Positions 12,083-23,120 of a DNA stretch of 64,000 nt are shown in pieces (within the stretch, counting starts at the first letter, position 1; each line of letters starts with the position of its first letter). Under the pieces are notes generated by a model. The model was not told where the DNA came from. It saw only the letters and a list, made by a program, of their open reading frames with translations, and made no database searches. A program made the translations under genes and the position numbers. The DNA is from Theobroma cacao (taxonomy: Eukaryota > Streptophyta > Magnoliopsida > Malvales > Malvaceae), in NCBI RefSeq assembly GCF_000208745.1, contig NC_030854.1, forward strand, positions 34,446,292 to 34,510,291, written 5' to 3'.

Positions 12083-12325
12083 GTGTGCAGCATGTTGGAG
12101 GAGATATTTTCAGCAAAACTCCATAAATTTTTGTAAAGGTCCGTAATTTAATTCCTTTTAACTCCATAAATTAAGACTAAACCTCAAAGCAAACAACATA
12201 CTTTAAATTAAAATACCATTAAAAAAATCTCTGATTGATTGCAATCTACTAAGAGATTTCGATAAATTCTTTTGGCAGTGGATATACTTCACAAAACTGC
12301 AACTATGATCAATACTTGCCAAATT
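12083..12325 (+). pseudogene. Fragment of a third O-methyltransferase copy (exons 3 and 4 start)
   Basis: After an acceptor-like ttag, 12083-12138 reads VQHVGGDIFSKTP, then a stop, then IFVK, aligning with exon 3 of the intact gene (VEHVGGDMFTQVP..IFMK). It is followed by a donor-like gt. At 12279, after cag, tggatatacttcac and atgatcaatacttg match the start of exon 4 (WVLH...DDQCL) with insertions. The rest of exon 4 is lost. Confidence 0.65.
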
Positions 12326-12441
12326 CCATGAACACTTTCTTCAAGGGAATTGCCAATTACTTTGACTCTGTCAAAGCATCCACAGGTCGTCAACGGCAGA
12401 CAGGAAACTACAAAATGCATAGAACCAAAATTGCTTGACCC

Positions 12442-13660
12442 TAGAGCCAGAGCTTGAGCATTTTCAAAGTGAGGGCCAAACAGTAAGAGACATTAAATAG
12501 TTAAAAAATAACTTTATATATAATTCAATTATTACTCGTCTAAAAAATTAAATAATATTTAAAAGACATTGAACATACTAAAAAAAAATACACATTAACA
12601 ATAATGATGGTGTCATTTATATATATGACTGAATAAAACTATAAAATGAGTCTTTCTTACTCTTTGCAAGCAAGAGTGAGAGAGAAAACAATTTTTCAAA
12701 CTTAAATGAATTGTCTCTTTACTTTGTGTGCCTTAGCTCTCCTCTTATTTTCTATTTGCTTTTTAAATTGCTAATTAACATATTGGGTTACTGGATTGAG
12801 CTATTGAGATAAAATATGTTATTATAGGCTATTAGATTGGACTAGTAAGATATAATATGTTATGATAGGGTTAAATTTATATTAAAACTTAATAGGTTTG
12901 AATTAGCATATTCACTTTTTTTTTATGTAAATTTGATAGGCTTAACATATTAGTTTAGAATTTATTTGTCGGGCTTCACTAGCAATATGCTAACCATAAT
13001 GACTTTAATTTTATCAAACAGTTTGAAGAATAAAACTAATTATTAAATAAAAAATTATTTTGAGAGTCATTAAAAATAAATATAATAAATAAAATTGTAT
13101 TGAAAGAAACACAATTATTTCATTCTATTAATTTGTACGTATCTCCTTATTACTTAAAGTTTGCAACATACATGTTAGAATGCATTGATTATTTTGAATA
13201 AAAAATAATATATTGATGAAATTCTAAACAACAGTGCAACATATATTTAAAAAATACATAATAATTTATTTATTTTTAAAGATTAAAATCACAGAAAATA
13301 AAAATCACATAACAGAGAAAAGAAGAACATGACAAGTAAAAGATAGAATTCACATATAACATAATAAAAAAAAGAAAAAGAATATGATTGATAATTCGTA
13401 AAAATTTATAAAAGAACATTTGTAGAGATTTAAAACATATGAGTAAATAGAATAGAAACAAATAAATAAATAAATATAAATTAAAAAAATTAAAAAAACT
13501 TTAAAATTGAGTTAAGCATATGAAATTATTTTATTATTCTTTACTTGTATTAATTATTAAATAAAAAATTATTTTTGGGGGCCATTAAAAGAATTTATAT
13601 AATACGTAAAATATTTTTACAATTTTGGGGGGGCCATCCCATAAGGAGGCTCCGCCTCTG
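12442..13660. mobile_element. Candidate hAT-like non-autonomous element
   Basis: The left end tagagccagag and the reverse complement of the right end, cagaggcggag, agree at 8 of 11 positions. The eight flanking bases are cttgaccc and cttgacta, six of which match, as for an 8-bp hAT target duplication. The interior is AT-rich with no long ORF; ggggccatt-type motifs occur near 13580 and 13625. Ends are worn, so the call is tentative. Confidence 0.4.
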
Positions 13661-13669
13661 CTTGACTAC

Positions 13670-14150
13670 ATTGCTCTATATTTTTTATCAACTATGATTT
13701 TACTCTTAATTACCTTTTGCTTTTACTTCATATCAAATTTCTAAAAAAATAAAAAGTAATTAACAAAAACATTAACAGATACCCAAGCATTTGATTCATT
13801 GATTAATGCATAATTTTCCTATTTAAAAAAGCAGAGTTTAGATCCTCTTCTCCCAATTCAACCAAAAAAAAAAATTAACAGGTCAAATGGATTTTAATAA
13901 AGTTCAACTTTTCACACCGCTTTGAGATATTATCAATGAAGGTTCATGGCGTGTCAGCTCTTTCTAACAATATATTGTAATCATCTCCGGAATTCATAGA
14001 TGATCCAATGAAAGTTTACCCTACAAATCTACTTATTGTCCCTTATGCGGCAATACCGTCCTTGAATTAAAGTTTTCCTTTTAAAAACCAAAAAACCTTC
14101 GACTTTTTAACTTTAATCTTGTAGCCCTTCGAAACCAACACTTACCTTAA
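13670..14150. other. Intergenic upstream of phytocyanin gene 1
   Basis: No gene seen. A TATAAG at about 14154 lies some 110 bases before the phytocyanin ATG and is the likeliest core promoter. Confidence 0.4.
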
Positions 14151-14262
14151 CACTATAAGTACTGGCTTTAAGGCATGCTTCAAGTCAGGCCTTCAATACC
14201 AAAAGAACAACCTTAGAGCAAACCAATTAGATCTCCTTATCCTCTTTTCAATATAAATTCTC

Positions 14263-14888
14263 ATGGCTGTTCATCGTTCCTTTGTTATTTTTGCACTTGT
14301 TGCTGCCATTGCTCCAGCAATCACACTTGCTGAGGAGTTCATAGTTGGTGGTGATGAAGGATGGAAGCTAGGAGTCGACTACCAACAGTGGGCTAAAGAC
14401 AAGCAATTCGTAATCGGAGACACTCTAGGTAACATTACTAATTCAATTCCCCCCCATTGTTTTTCTTATTGCTAGCAAGGCATGGACATATATATATTAG
14501 CTTGACTGCCAAAAGCGTGAGAGAGAGACTGAATGAGAACTTGGTTTTCTTGTTTGCAGTTTTCAAGTACAAGGTCGGAGCTCACAATGTATTCAAAGTG
14601 AATGGAACTGACTTTCAGAACTGCAATGTTCCAACGAACAATACCTTAGGCTTTTTCTCTGGAAATGACTCAATTATGTTGTCAGCCGCAGGAAATAAAT
14701 GGTACATTTGTGGAATAACCGGCCACTGCGACAACGGAATGAAGTTAAAGATAACCGTGCTGTCCTCTGTCTCTGCCCCTGCTCCTGCTCCAAGCTCTGC
14801 TGCAACTTTATGTGACAAGGAGGCCATCTTCCAGGTCCTTTTAGGGATAACATTCTCCATTGTCGCCATGCTCATGGTTAAATACTGA
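14263..14888 (+). CDS. Phytocyanin (uclacyanin/early nodulin-like blue copper protein), GPI type
   Basis: Predicted secreted, membrane-tethered copper protein of the apoplast, thought to act in electron transfer or cell-wall processes. Exons 14263-14428 and 14560-14888 give 164 residues; the single intron sits where phytocyanin genes usually have it. Residues 1-23 form a signal peptide ending ITLA. The plastocyanin-like domain (about 24-122) has all four type-1 copper ligands, His64, Cys106, His111 and Met116, and the disulfide pair Cys77/Cys112. A short Ala-Pro-rich linker (SAPAPAPSS) leads to a hydrophobic C-terminus (about 143-161), as in GPI-anchored members. Met at the axial position argues for uclacyanin rather than stellacyanin. 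It differs from the downstream triplet, which lacks the anchor and has Gln. Confidence 0.9.
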
Positions 14889-15109
14889 AATTATTTTTGA
14901 GATTAAGCATATTAATGTTGTGTAAGGGAGGGATTGGAATTGTTATTTATGGCTCTTGTTTCCTTATTTTCTCCTCACATAAATGCTTAGCAGCTTGAAG
15001 CATGGAGGAGATTTTTTGTTTACAACTGTATGTTCAATTAAAATCATTTTTAATTTAATTTGTACCAATGTTTTGGAATCTTATCAATAAATTTAAGATA
15101 TTTGCATCA

Positions 15110-15872
15110 ATTTTTAAGAAATGGATACCACTCGATTAGTCTTGGTGGTTATAGGAAGGTCCCTCTGGCTTTTGATCTGCCTTGGACTTCGTCGTGGCTT
15201 GCATGTTCGTGGTTTTGCTTTATGAAATTGGGGGTTTGGTGGTGAGGGTGGTGAGGCGCAGGAGGGAGGCGGGGCTGTGTGTGCGAAAAGGTGTTGTCCG
15301 CGTGATCTTTTTTTTTCGGGGGGTGGGGATATCTCTGTTTTTGTCTCCTGGAGCTTGGCGGTTGGGTGATGGTCATTCCCTTCTGTCATGGAGGATGGAA
15401 TGTGAAGGGAGATGCCCTCTTGTGTTTGAGATTCGGTTTCTGGCATTGGGAAGCCCCCCTTGACTCTTTTGGGCTCTTGGAGGTTGGGGGTAAGTCTTTC
15501 TCTTTCATCTTGGTCTGCCTACAAGGTTAGAGATGGGAGGTTCTGTTGATCGCGTGTTTGCCGCTGGTCATCTGGTTCGCTTCTTTCGCTCTACCTCGGG
15601 TTCCTCTCTTGTCTCTCTGTCTTTCGAGGAGCCGTGTTTCAGGGGATTACGGTCGTCGATTTTGAGCTGGCTTCGGATTGGAATCTTCAGTTTTCTCTTC
15701 TGCTCAACCTCCGATTTTGCTTAAGAGCTGGCTTTGGTTTTCTTTTGTATAATGGCTTTGGGTTTTGGGATTGAGGTGTCCTGTTGAGTGATTTGGCTTT
15801 AGTAATTAGCCAGAGACTTTGAATGGCTTGTCAGCTTAATGCCAATAAATACACCTTTCAAGAAAAAAAAAA
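15110..15872 (+). mobile_element. Probable 5'-truncated LINE, 3' end with poly(A)
   Basis: A markedly GC/GT-rich block ends aatgccaataaatacacctttcaag followed by a run of A. The same terminal wording, aatgccaataaaatttacttttc plus poly(A), occurs in reverse at 21454-21500. Two unlinked copies of a terminus ending in poly(A) indicate a retroposon family, most likely an L1-type plant LINE. Open frames exist on both strands but resemble no known protein, so this is probably 3' untranslated sequence. The 5' edge is approximate. Confidence 0.45.
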
Positions 15873-15997
15873 TAGTCTGACATTTTTCTTTTGAGACGCA
15901 GATGAAATATTTTCATTAATAGAAAGATTTCCAGAAAAGATTACCTTATAAAATGATAGTGATCCAAGATTATATAGGAAGAGATATAAAATTAGTC

Positions 15998-17356
15998 AGC
16001 TAAATGTTCAAATTGGAATTAAACGTTTAGACACTTTTTAAATTAAGGGCTTAACATTTTAATTGTAACAATTAAGGATCAAATACTTTTGATTTTTTTA
16101 CAATTTAGAATTAAGTTGACAGATGAATGGAATGTGTATCACACGTTATAATAAATTTTGTGAATTGATGATATAGCAGCTTTGAAAAATATAGTGTTAC
16201 ACGTTATGTTTTAAAATTTTTTTTTTTTTACATGTCATTTTTTTTAAAGGCAGGGCTTGGGAATTCATGGGTAGAAAAACAAAGCATTCCTTAAGCTTCA
16301 ATAAATTTTTCTTGGAACTTCCAAGTACATATAGCTGATTTTCCCGAATAAATCTTCTTAAGTATTCGAAGTTATAGAATTATTTTCTAACTTGAACTAG
16401 TTTGCTACACTTACACTTTCAACTAACAGCTTTAAACCACAATTTATGCTTGACATTCAAGCATCAAATCCCTTAAAACAGTTCAAACATTCTAAATTTC
16501 CAGCTTTCATTAAGCTTAACGTTACCATATTACTACCCTAACAGCTCCAAAATCTCAATTTAAAGTTCCAAATACCAAGATTAAGATAAATACCCAATTT
16601 TTTTTTTAATGCAAAAGTAAACTTATACTAAAGTTCACATTGTAAAAATTGAAAAACAGGTATCCGAAATAAGGGCTTTGATGGCAAAGAGAAAAAACGA
16701 ATGACTTGGAAGGCAAAACTTGGTGGTTATAAGAATAGGCAGATGCATTTTTGGCACCATACATTTCATGGACCTGTCCTTCAGAGCATGAGCATGCAGC
16801 AACCAACGTCAAAATCTGGAGAAAGTCGGCCTCAAGAAGAAACATTCTTTGCTCCAATTGCTTTTTAGTAGTTTCTCCAGTTTATCATGCGTCACCCCTG
16901 GTTCATGCAATCACTTGGTTCATACAGGGGGCAGACTCCCCTAGAACACAATTTTTTTTCTTTCTTTCCCGCCATCCTTGTTTCTCTTTTATTACACGTC
17001 ATGTTAAAAATGTAATTGTTACACATTATGTTAAAAATATAATTATTTTACGTTATATTAAAAAATATAATTATTATATGTCATGTTGAAAAATTTAATT
17101 ATTGCAAGTCATAATAAAAAAGTTGTTACATACCATAACATAATTTGAATCATTTTAACTTGATAGAAAAGAGTTTCTGACAAAAAAGACTTGACAGTTC
17201 TCTCATGTGCGTGTCCTATACTCATCAAACACCTCTCATCTTAACTTTTAATTGTAAGAAACTAAAAGCATTTAGTATTTAATTGTTACAATTGAAACGT
17301 TTGGTCTTTAATTGAAAACATGCCTAAACGTTTGATCCCAATTTGAGCATTTAACC
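15998..17356. mobile_element. Mutator-like element (MULE) with 9-bp target duplication
   Basis: The left end agctaaatgttcaaattgg and the reverse complement of the right end, ggttaaatgctcaaattgg, match at 16 of 19 positions. Inverted-repeat similarity continues for well over 100 bases on each side (about 15998-16140 and 17190-17356). Flanking 9-mers are aaattagtc (15989-15997) and aaaccagtc (17357-17365), 7 of 9 identical, with both differences T versus C. Long terminal inverted repeats and 9-bp duplications are the Mutator signature. No transposase is present. The interior 16600-16900 is less AT-rich and may be captured host sequence. Confidence 0.65.
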
Positions 17357-17541
17357 AAACCAGTCCAAACCAATCCAATTGCTATGTATTAATAGTTTGA
17401 CATTGATTTACATATTGGAGTCCAAATTTTAACTTTTTTTAAAAAAAAAAATTTGGGATAGTAATGCTTGTAAAATCTTGAATCATAATCAACAGTTTTA
17501 GAAGACACTTAGTCAAAACTAAAGACACACCTTGGATTTGT

Positions 17542-17620
17542 GACACTTTGGCCGAGTGGTCTTAGGCGTCAGATTTAGGCTCTGGTCCGAAAGGCGTGGG
17601 CTCAAATGCCACAGCTATCA
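17542..17620 (+). tRNA. Degenerate tRNA-Leu (anticodon UAG), probably a pseudogene
   Basis: The 79 bases fold as a class II tRNA with loop tttaggc (anticodon TAG) closed by a good five-pair stem, an intact D arm with A-box tggccgagtgg, a short variable arm and a trailing T run that could end Pol III transcription. Against this, two acceptor pairs are mismatched (positions 3-70 and 5-68). The T stem has a G-G clash and the T loop reads CTC instead of TTC, damaging the B box. I read it as a decayed nuclear tRNA-Leu copy. Confidence 0.6.
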
Positions 17621-17625
17621 TTTTT

Positions 17626-18000
17626 TTTATTTAATTACAAATGAGAATTGAATTAATTTTTAATTGAATTGAAATTTAATATTTTTATTTAACTACAAAT
17701 GGGAATTTATTTTTATTAAATTTATTTTTTTTTATTTTTTATTTAATTACAAATGGGAATTGAATTGAAATTTATCTTTTAAAAAATTTAATTATTTATT
17801 TATTTTTTTTAATTTATTTAATTACAAATGGGAATTGAATTAATTTCTAATTAATTTGAAATTTAATTTTTTATTTATCATTGGGGATTGAATTTCTAAT
17901 CGAATTGAAATTTATTTTTTTATTTATCATTTTTTTAATTTTGTAATTAAGAGAATGGGAATTGAATTAAAATTTAATTTTTTTATTTATCATTAAATGA
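17626..18000. repeat. Degenerate tandem-like repeat around attacaaatgggaattgaatt
   Basis: The phrase ttaattacaaatgggaattgaatt..aaattta recurs five or six times with variable T-rich spacers. It begins directly after the T run of the tRNA-like sequence. Function unknown. Confidence 0.65.
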
Positions 18001-18856
18001 AAATAAAGAAAAAAAATTAAGTAATCTATCAAAACAAACTTAGCTCACGAACTTGCTAAAATTTCTCACTCAATCTAATTTGATCCAAAACCCAAATTGA
18101 CCTTGAACTTTAACACATGATTTAAAATCCAAAATAAGCTTAAATCTTTGAAACGTTACATCACCTAATCACTTTTCTTATCGGACTTTAAAATCATAAT
18201 TAGGCAAAGAAGTGGCATAGACCAACTATTGAAAAATTAAATTTTCTTATAAACTTATCAGTTTTAATTTTCATATTCAATTGTTTTAATCTAAAATTTC
18301 AGTTTAAAAATTTCACGAATTTTACTTAAAAAAGCTTCATATAAGTTTTTTGGTTTTAAAATAATACTATGAGATTACACTTATGGGATCCAAGGTCTCT
18401 TTTTGTGAGAAAACAAAGAAGCTGAGGTGAAGGAATTTTCCTTTTTGACCAGACAAAAAGTTTTGTTTCCAATAGACTGCTTTAATTAGACAACAATCAA
18501 CATTGAAAATCTCTTCAAAACCGTATTTAAAAAGATCTAAAAGGGCAACCAAAATACTAGTATAATCAAGTGCTGCAGGCACCTTCTAGGTTGTGACATG
18601 TGTCAATGATATTTAATTTCCTTTGAAAAATCAGGTAGGCCAGCGTTTTGGACTTTTCCATTCAAGATTATTCCTCTTTTTAAAGTTTCTTAAGGAAACA
18701 AACAAATATTATCATACTCTCAATTTGTTCAAAAATGTCCTCAAACTTATAAGAAAATATTATTTGGCAGTCCTACGTATAACCCAAAGTTATAATGTTG
18801 GCACCTTGCCGGTTCCTTACAATTTTCATGAAATTTTACAAGCGAGTGAATCAAAC

Positions 18857-18863
18857 TATAAAT
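18857..18863 (+). promoter_or_regulatory. TATA box of phytocyanin 2
   Basis: TATAAAT in the phrase caaactataaattggccc, 110 bases before the ATG. The same phrase occurs at 26152 in copy 4; in the pseudogene copy it is TATTAAT (23010-23016). Conservation between units supports it as the core promoter. Confidence 0.6.
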
Positions 18864-18966
18864 TGGCCCTTAATTGCAAGTAATTAGCCAATCCAGATTC
18901 AATCAAGAAGCAGAAATAGCCTGAGCTTAGCATTAAGATTTGAGAAGATCTCTTGTTAAGCTTCAA

Positions 18967-19328
18967 ATGGCTTCAACCAAGTTTCTCATGCTCACCATTG
19001 TTGCCATATTTCTTCCCGCAATCGCCATGGCAACAGATTATATCGTCGGAGATGACAGCGGATGGACGATCAATTTCGATTATCAAACTTGGGCAAAGGA
19101 TAAAGTATTTCGCATTGGCGATAAATTAGGTATATATATCAAGTTAATTTTCATAGATCCTAGTTTGAACTTTGAAGAGGAAGTAATTATTGACATTAAA
19201 ATATGTTTCCCCATTTCCTTACACAGATATATTAATATTGCATTCATTTCTTATAGAAATGTCCACTAAAAAAATCCTCTAATATAGAAGTTTGAACTGT
19301 TAAAACTTGTAATCAATTTTAATCTTTA

Positions 19329-19379
<51 letters not shown>

Positions 19380-20003
19380 ATGATGTTACTTATAGATTAT
19401 ATGATTATACTAAACTTACATAATTAGATTCGTTTTTATTAATTTAATATTTTGAATTATTGTTTAATTCAGATGTAGAATCGTAAATAAGAAGACTACT
19501 TTAAAAGATTCTTTTACTTTTCTTTCATAGATTGAAGCCAATTGTCATGATTTCTTTTCCCACTCAATTTTGCAGTGTTCCAATACCCTCAAGGATATCA
19601 CAATGTGTTCAAAGTAAATGGTACCGCTTTCAAGAACTGTGACATTCCACCGGCTGACGAAGCTCTCAACTCCGGGAATGATACAATAGTCCTTAAGACT
19701 CCAGGAAGAAAGTGGTATATCTGTGGCGTTAGTGACCATTGTTCCGCCTATAGCCAGAAGCTTGCCATCACTGTCCAATATTCGTATGGCCCGGCACCCG
19801 CGCCGGCGCCATCTTCCCCATGGGCACCAACTCCTGAATCTTGGGCACCAACTCCTGAATCTTGGTCACCAGCTGCACCTTCAGTGCCAGCCACACTAAC
19901 TCAGCCTTGGGCACCAGCTCCTCAACCTTGGTCACCGACTCCATCTCCACCTGCTCCTACCGCACCTTGGCCACCGGCTCCATCTCCCTATCCATGGATT
20001 TGA
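18967..20003 (+). CDS. Phytocyanin with Pro/Trp-rich tail (array copy 1), stellacyanin-like
   Basis: Predicted secreted blue copper protein. Exons 18967-19129 and 19576-20003 give 196 residues. Signal peptide about 1-22 (ends AMA). Copper ligands are His63, Cys104, His109 and, by alignment, Gln115, with disulfide Cys76/Cys110. Axial Gln is the stellacyanin pattern. The loop HCSAYSQKL is one residue longer between His and the axial ligand than in the neighbouring gene (HCDNGMKL). The tail from about 128 is rich in AP, SP and TP pairs with regularly spaced Trp (WAPTPESW twice) and ends SPYPWI with no hydrophobic GPI signal, so it is probably soluble or wall-bound and O-glycosylated. The intron holds a long (TA)n run. 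The ATG at 18967 matches the one in the other copies. Confidence 0.88.
19333..19376. repeat. (TA)n microsatellite in phytocyanin intron
   Basis: About 22 TA units within the intron. The equivalent introns of the other two copies have much shorter runs. Confidence 0.95.
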
Positions 20004-20980
20004 TCAGCACACTTTGGAAGCTATTGAAGCAATTTAATCCAATAATTTTGAGTGTGGCATTAACATTTTCTCTTTATTTCCCGAAGATAATACTCTTTAT
20101 TGCTTTTAAGTTTATTTGTACTTCTGAGTCTGATATTATTCTTTACCGTTGATTACAAAATAAATAATACAATGGTGCCTTGTTATTTTATTTTACAATT
20201 TTGGACTTGGCGTAGCTGCAATTCACTTTTGAATATTTCTTTCTTTCTGCACATCATTACAAAACGAAGAGAATTAATCAGAACATGAAAAATTATCAGA
20301 AAAGTCATTCTTATTACATCAATTATAAGTCTGAAAAGTTTGAAATTAAAATGTGAGGCATAATTAAAAATAATCATGTCATTATATACTAGTCCAAGTT
20401 TATGATTAATGTGATATGACAATTATTATTGAAGAGTGAACTTATACATGCTTTATGTGATAATTTTTAATTACGTAATGCATCTTAATTTGTCGAGTTT
20501 ATGATTAACTTGGTAACAAAGGCCTAATAATTCTATTTTATGAGCAAACCCATCTGCACTGCCACGTAAGTGCGTATATTGATGCCAAGAAGAGACTGGT
20601 TTGATTTTGATGTACAATTTCCACAAAAATCTAGATGAAGATACACAGGAACTGGATCCATCTTCTGTTTGTTTAAATTTTATGAGAGTTTTATGCTGAA
20701 CAACTCTCCATACAAAGAAGATGGATGTCAGAGGTGTAAGCCACTATGTGGTGCATGTGGCTGGCACGTAATGATTTAATTTTCAACTCAGAGAAGTGGA
20801 TGAAAAAGGATATTGTCTGTATGATTAACATGAAAGGAAAATTTTGGATCAAATGCAATTGAAAAAGAGGAAACCATGGATGAAATTGGGTGGTAGGCAA
20901 TGCCTTGGATGAACACAAGACAACAATTAACAAAAGAACCAAGAAGAGGAATTTCATGAATACCTCCAAGTCATAATGAA
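20004..20980. other. 3' flank of array copy 1
   Basis: The first part matches the 3' flanks of the other two phytocyanin copies and presumably holds the untranslated region and poly(A) site. After about 20620 the similarity to unit 3 ends. No gene is supported. Confidence 0.5.
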
Positions 20981-20983
20981 TGA

Positions 20984-21240
20984 AAATTTGACATAGATGG
21001 TTCCGCAAGAGGTAAATTTGATTCGAGAAGTTGTGGGAATGTTCTTCGAGACGATAATAACAATGTAGTGGATCTTTTCTTTGGATGTCCTCAAGGTGAA
21101 CAACCTAGCTGAAGTCTCTGCAATAAAAAATGCTTTACATTTTTATGCTTTCTCCTTTTAGGTGAGATTAAAATCTTTGGTGATTGAATTTGATTCTCGT
21201 GTTGTTATTTCATAGATATTAAAACAGATGACAGTCCATT
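20984..21240 (+). pseudogene. Retroelement RNase H remnant (LINE-type)
   Basis: Translation gives KFDIDGSARGK..VLRDDNNNVVDLF, then after a frame change AEVSAIKNALHFYAF, a stop, and RLKSLVIEFDSRVVIS, a stop, ILK. This is the order of motifs in RNase H-like domains of plant LINE and related proteins: D-G-S, AE..A...AL and the E-DS block. One frame shift and two in-frame stops (one where Trp is usual) show it is dead. It may belong with the minus-strand poly(A) end at 21.45 kb or be a separate piece, since this piece is on the plus strand. Confidence 0.6.
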
Positions 21241-21256
21241 GCTTATGTCGAAGGTT

Positions 21257-21343
21257 TTTTTTAGCTTTAAAGAGGAATATTCAACAGTAGAAAAATATTA
21301 TTTTGCACGTCTTCGGCTAATTCCTTAAAAACTTTTCGGTTTG
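21257..21343 (-). pseudogene. Remnant of an RTM2-like (Hsp20-TM) gene
   Basis: About 85 bases on the minus strand align with codons about 118-145 of the RTM2-like gene at 27.9 kb (KALQESAEDMQ..FFSAVEYFYSKKK), roughly three quarters identical, with stop codons and small changes. Its place downstream of phytocyanin copy 1 equals that of the complete gene downstream of copy 3, so it is the rest of a duplicated gene pair. Confidence 0.65.
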
Positions 21344-21453
21344 ATTACGGATCAAAACATACCTAAATTCATCATTCCGGTTTGGTTGCTCAATTTCGAT
21401 TTTAGGGTGATTATCAATAAATTTGGGTTTTATCGATAACAAGTTAATGATAA

Positions 21454-21545
21454 GTTTTTTTTTTTTGAAAAGTAAATTTTATTGGCATTACAGTTTTATG
21501 CCAACTGAAGTCTTTATATGATTTGTAAAAGACTTTTTTTAGCAT
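21454..21545 (-). mobile_element. 3' terminus of a LINE-like retroposon (minus strand)
   Basis: A T run followed by gaaaagtaaattttattggcatt; reversed, this is aatgccaataaaatttacttttc plus poly(A), the same terminus as at 15.84-15.87 kb. The upstream extent is not clear. Confidence 0.45.
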
Positions 21546-21719
21546 ATAATAACTGGCCTGTGCTTCGTCATAAACCTTATAATTACAAAATGACTATTGC
21601 TGTGGTAAAAGTTAATGATGAGTTATCAAGTCAACAGACATTCTAGAAACTAAACTCAAAATTAATAATTATTTTATACAAAACTTTTTGAAAAAATTAT
21701 TATTCTATATACCAACATT

Positions 21720-22290
21720 ATAAAAAATTTATATGTATAATATACAAAAAAATCTTTAAATTATTTACTAAAATTCAAATAAGCCTTTATATTTTTATTA
21801 CATTCAATCAAGCCTTTGTATTTTTATTTTAAGCCAAATAAACCCTTGTATTTTTTATTTTGAGTTAAATAAGCTTTTATAATTAATGACTGACTTAATC
21901 AAAATATTATTTATTATTTTATGTCGTGTGACACTAATGTGGTATGTTAAATTATCATAACTGATTATGATGTGGCTTGTTGATGTATCATAAATAATGA
22001 TGATGTGGCTTATTGATATATCATAAATAATGATGATATGGCATGCTAATTTGATATAATAACATGATCATATAACTTTTTTCACCCTCTACATCAATTT
22101 CATACCAGTGCTATGTGGATATAAAATGATAAATGACATTTTTACTAATAACAATTAATCAATCATTAGTTATATGAGCTTATTTGACTTAAAATAAAAG
22201 TATAAGAGATTAATTAAATGAAATAAAAGAATAAGGGTTCATTTAAATATTTTTAAATAGTTTAGGGACTTATTTGAACATTTTACCAAA
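21720..22290. mobile_element. Fold-back MITE, most complete copy
   Basis: The left arm (aatctttaaattatttactaaaattcaaataagcc.., then ttttattttaagccaaataaaccc) and the reverse complement of the right arm (aagtccctaaactatttaaaaatatttaaatgaaccc.., then cttttattttaagtcaaataagc) are clear inverted copies of about 200 bases each. The centre has two near copies of gatgtggct-attgat-tatcataaataatgatgat. No ORF. Related copies lie at 5.96-7.24, 45.0-45.9 and 51.2 kb. Confidence 0.7.
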
Positions 22291-23120
22291 TTTATATAAT
22301 TGATATGTATTTATTAATAATTATATTAATTTATTTAAATAAAAATAACAAACTTAGCTTATGAACCTACTAAAACTTCTCACTCAATCTAATTGATCTA
22401 AAACCCAAATTGATCACGATTTTTGTTTTGAAAAATATTTAAGGTGATTTCATTCCTCAAGATAATTGTACAAAAACAACTATCCTTGTATGATAGTGTT
22501 GCGGACAGCACCAAAGAGGGCTATTAACTCCTCTTGATAGCTTGTTCTGCGTATATGTGATGCCGGTTCTCTTCTCTGAGAAAACAAAGAAGTTCAGGTA
22601 TAAAGGAATTTTCCTTTTTGACCAGACAAAGTGTTTTCTTCCAAAAGCCTGCTTTAATTAGACAACAACATTGTAAATTATATTTAAAAGAATCCAAAAA
22701 GGAAAAAAATACTAGTATAATCAAGTACTGCAGGCATGTTCTAGGTTTTGACATGTGTCTTTACTTTTTATTTTTCTTTTTCGAAAATCATGTAGGCTTG
22801 CATTTTGTACTTCTCCATTCAAGATGATTACTCTTTACGTATCTTAAGGAAACATACAAGTGTTCTCATATTCTCAATTTGTTCAGAAACGTCCTCCAAC
22901 TTATAAGGAAACAGTATTTGGCAGTCCTATGCACAACCCAAATTTATATTGCTGACACTTGCCGGTTCCTGACAATGATCATGAAATTTTCCTAGCTAGA
23001 GAATCAAACTATTAATAGGCCCTTGATTGCAGCTAATTAGCCAAACTAGATTCATTCAAGAATTAGACATAACCCAAGCTTAGCATAAATATTTGAAGAA
23101 AATCCCTTGTTAAGCTTCAA

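Noticed and set aside
12300..12430. Further methyltransferase coding after the exon 4 fragment
   Set aside because: The reading FFKGIANYFDSVKAST has no match to exon 4 of the intact gene; left unassigned.
15114..15463. Overlapping ORFs of 90-110 codons on both strands
   Set aside because: They lie in the GC/GT-rich retroposon-like block and match no known protein; the Pro-rich minus-strand reading is a by-product of G/T-rich sequence.
17626..18000. Possible CRISPR-like array of attacaaatgggaattgaatt units
   Set aside because: Plant nuclear DNA; units are degenerate, spacers are T-rich low-complexity sequence and lengths vary.
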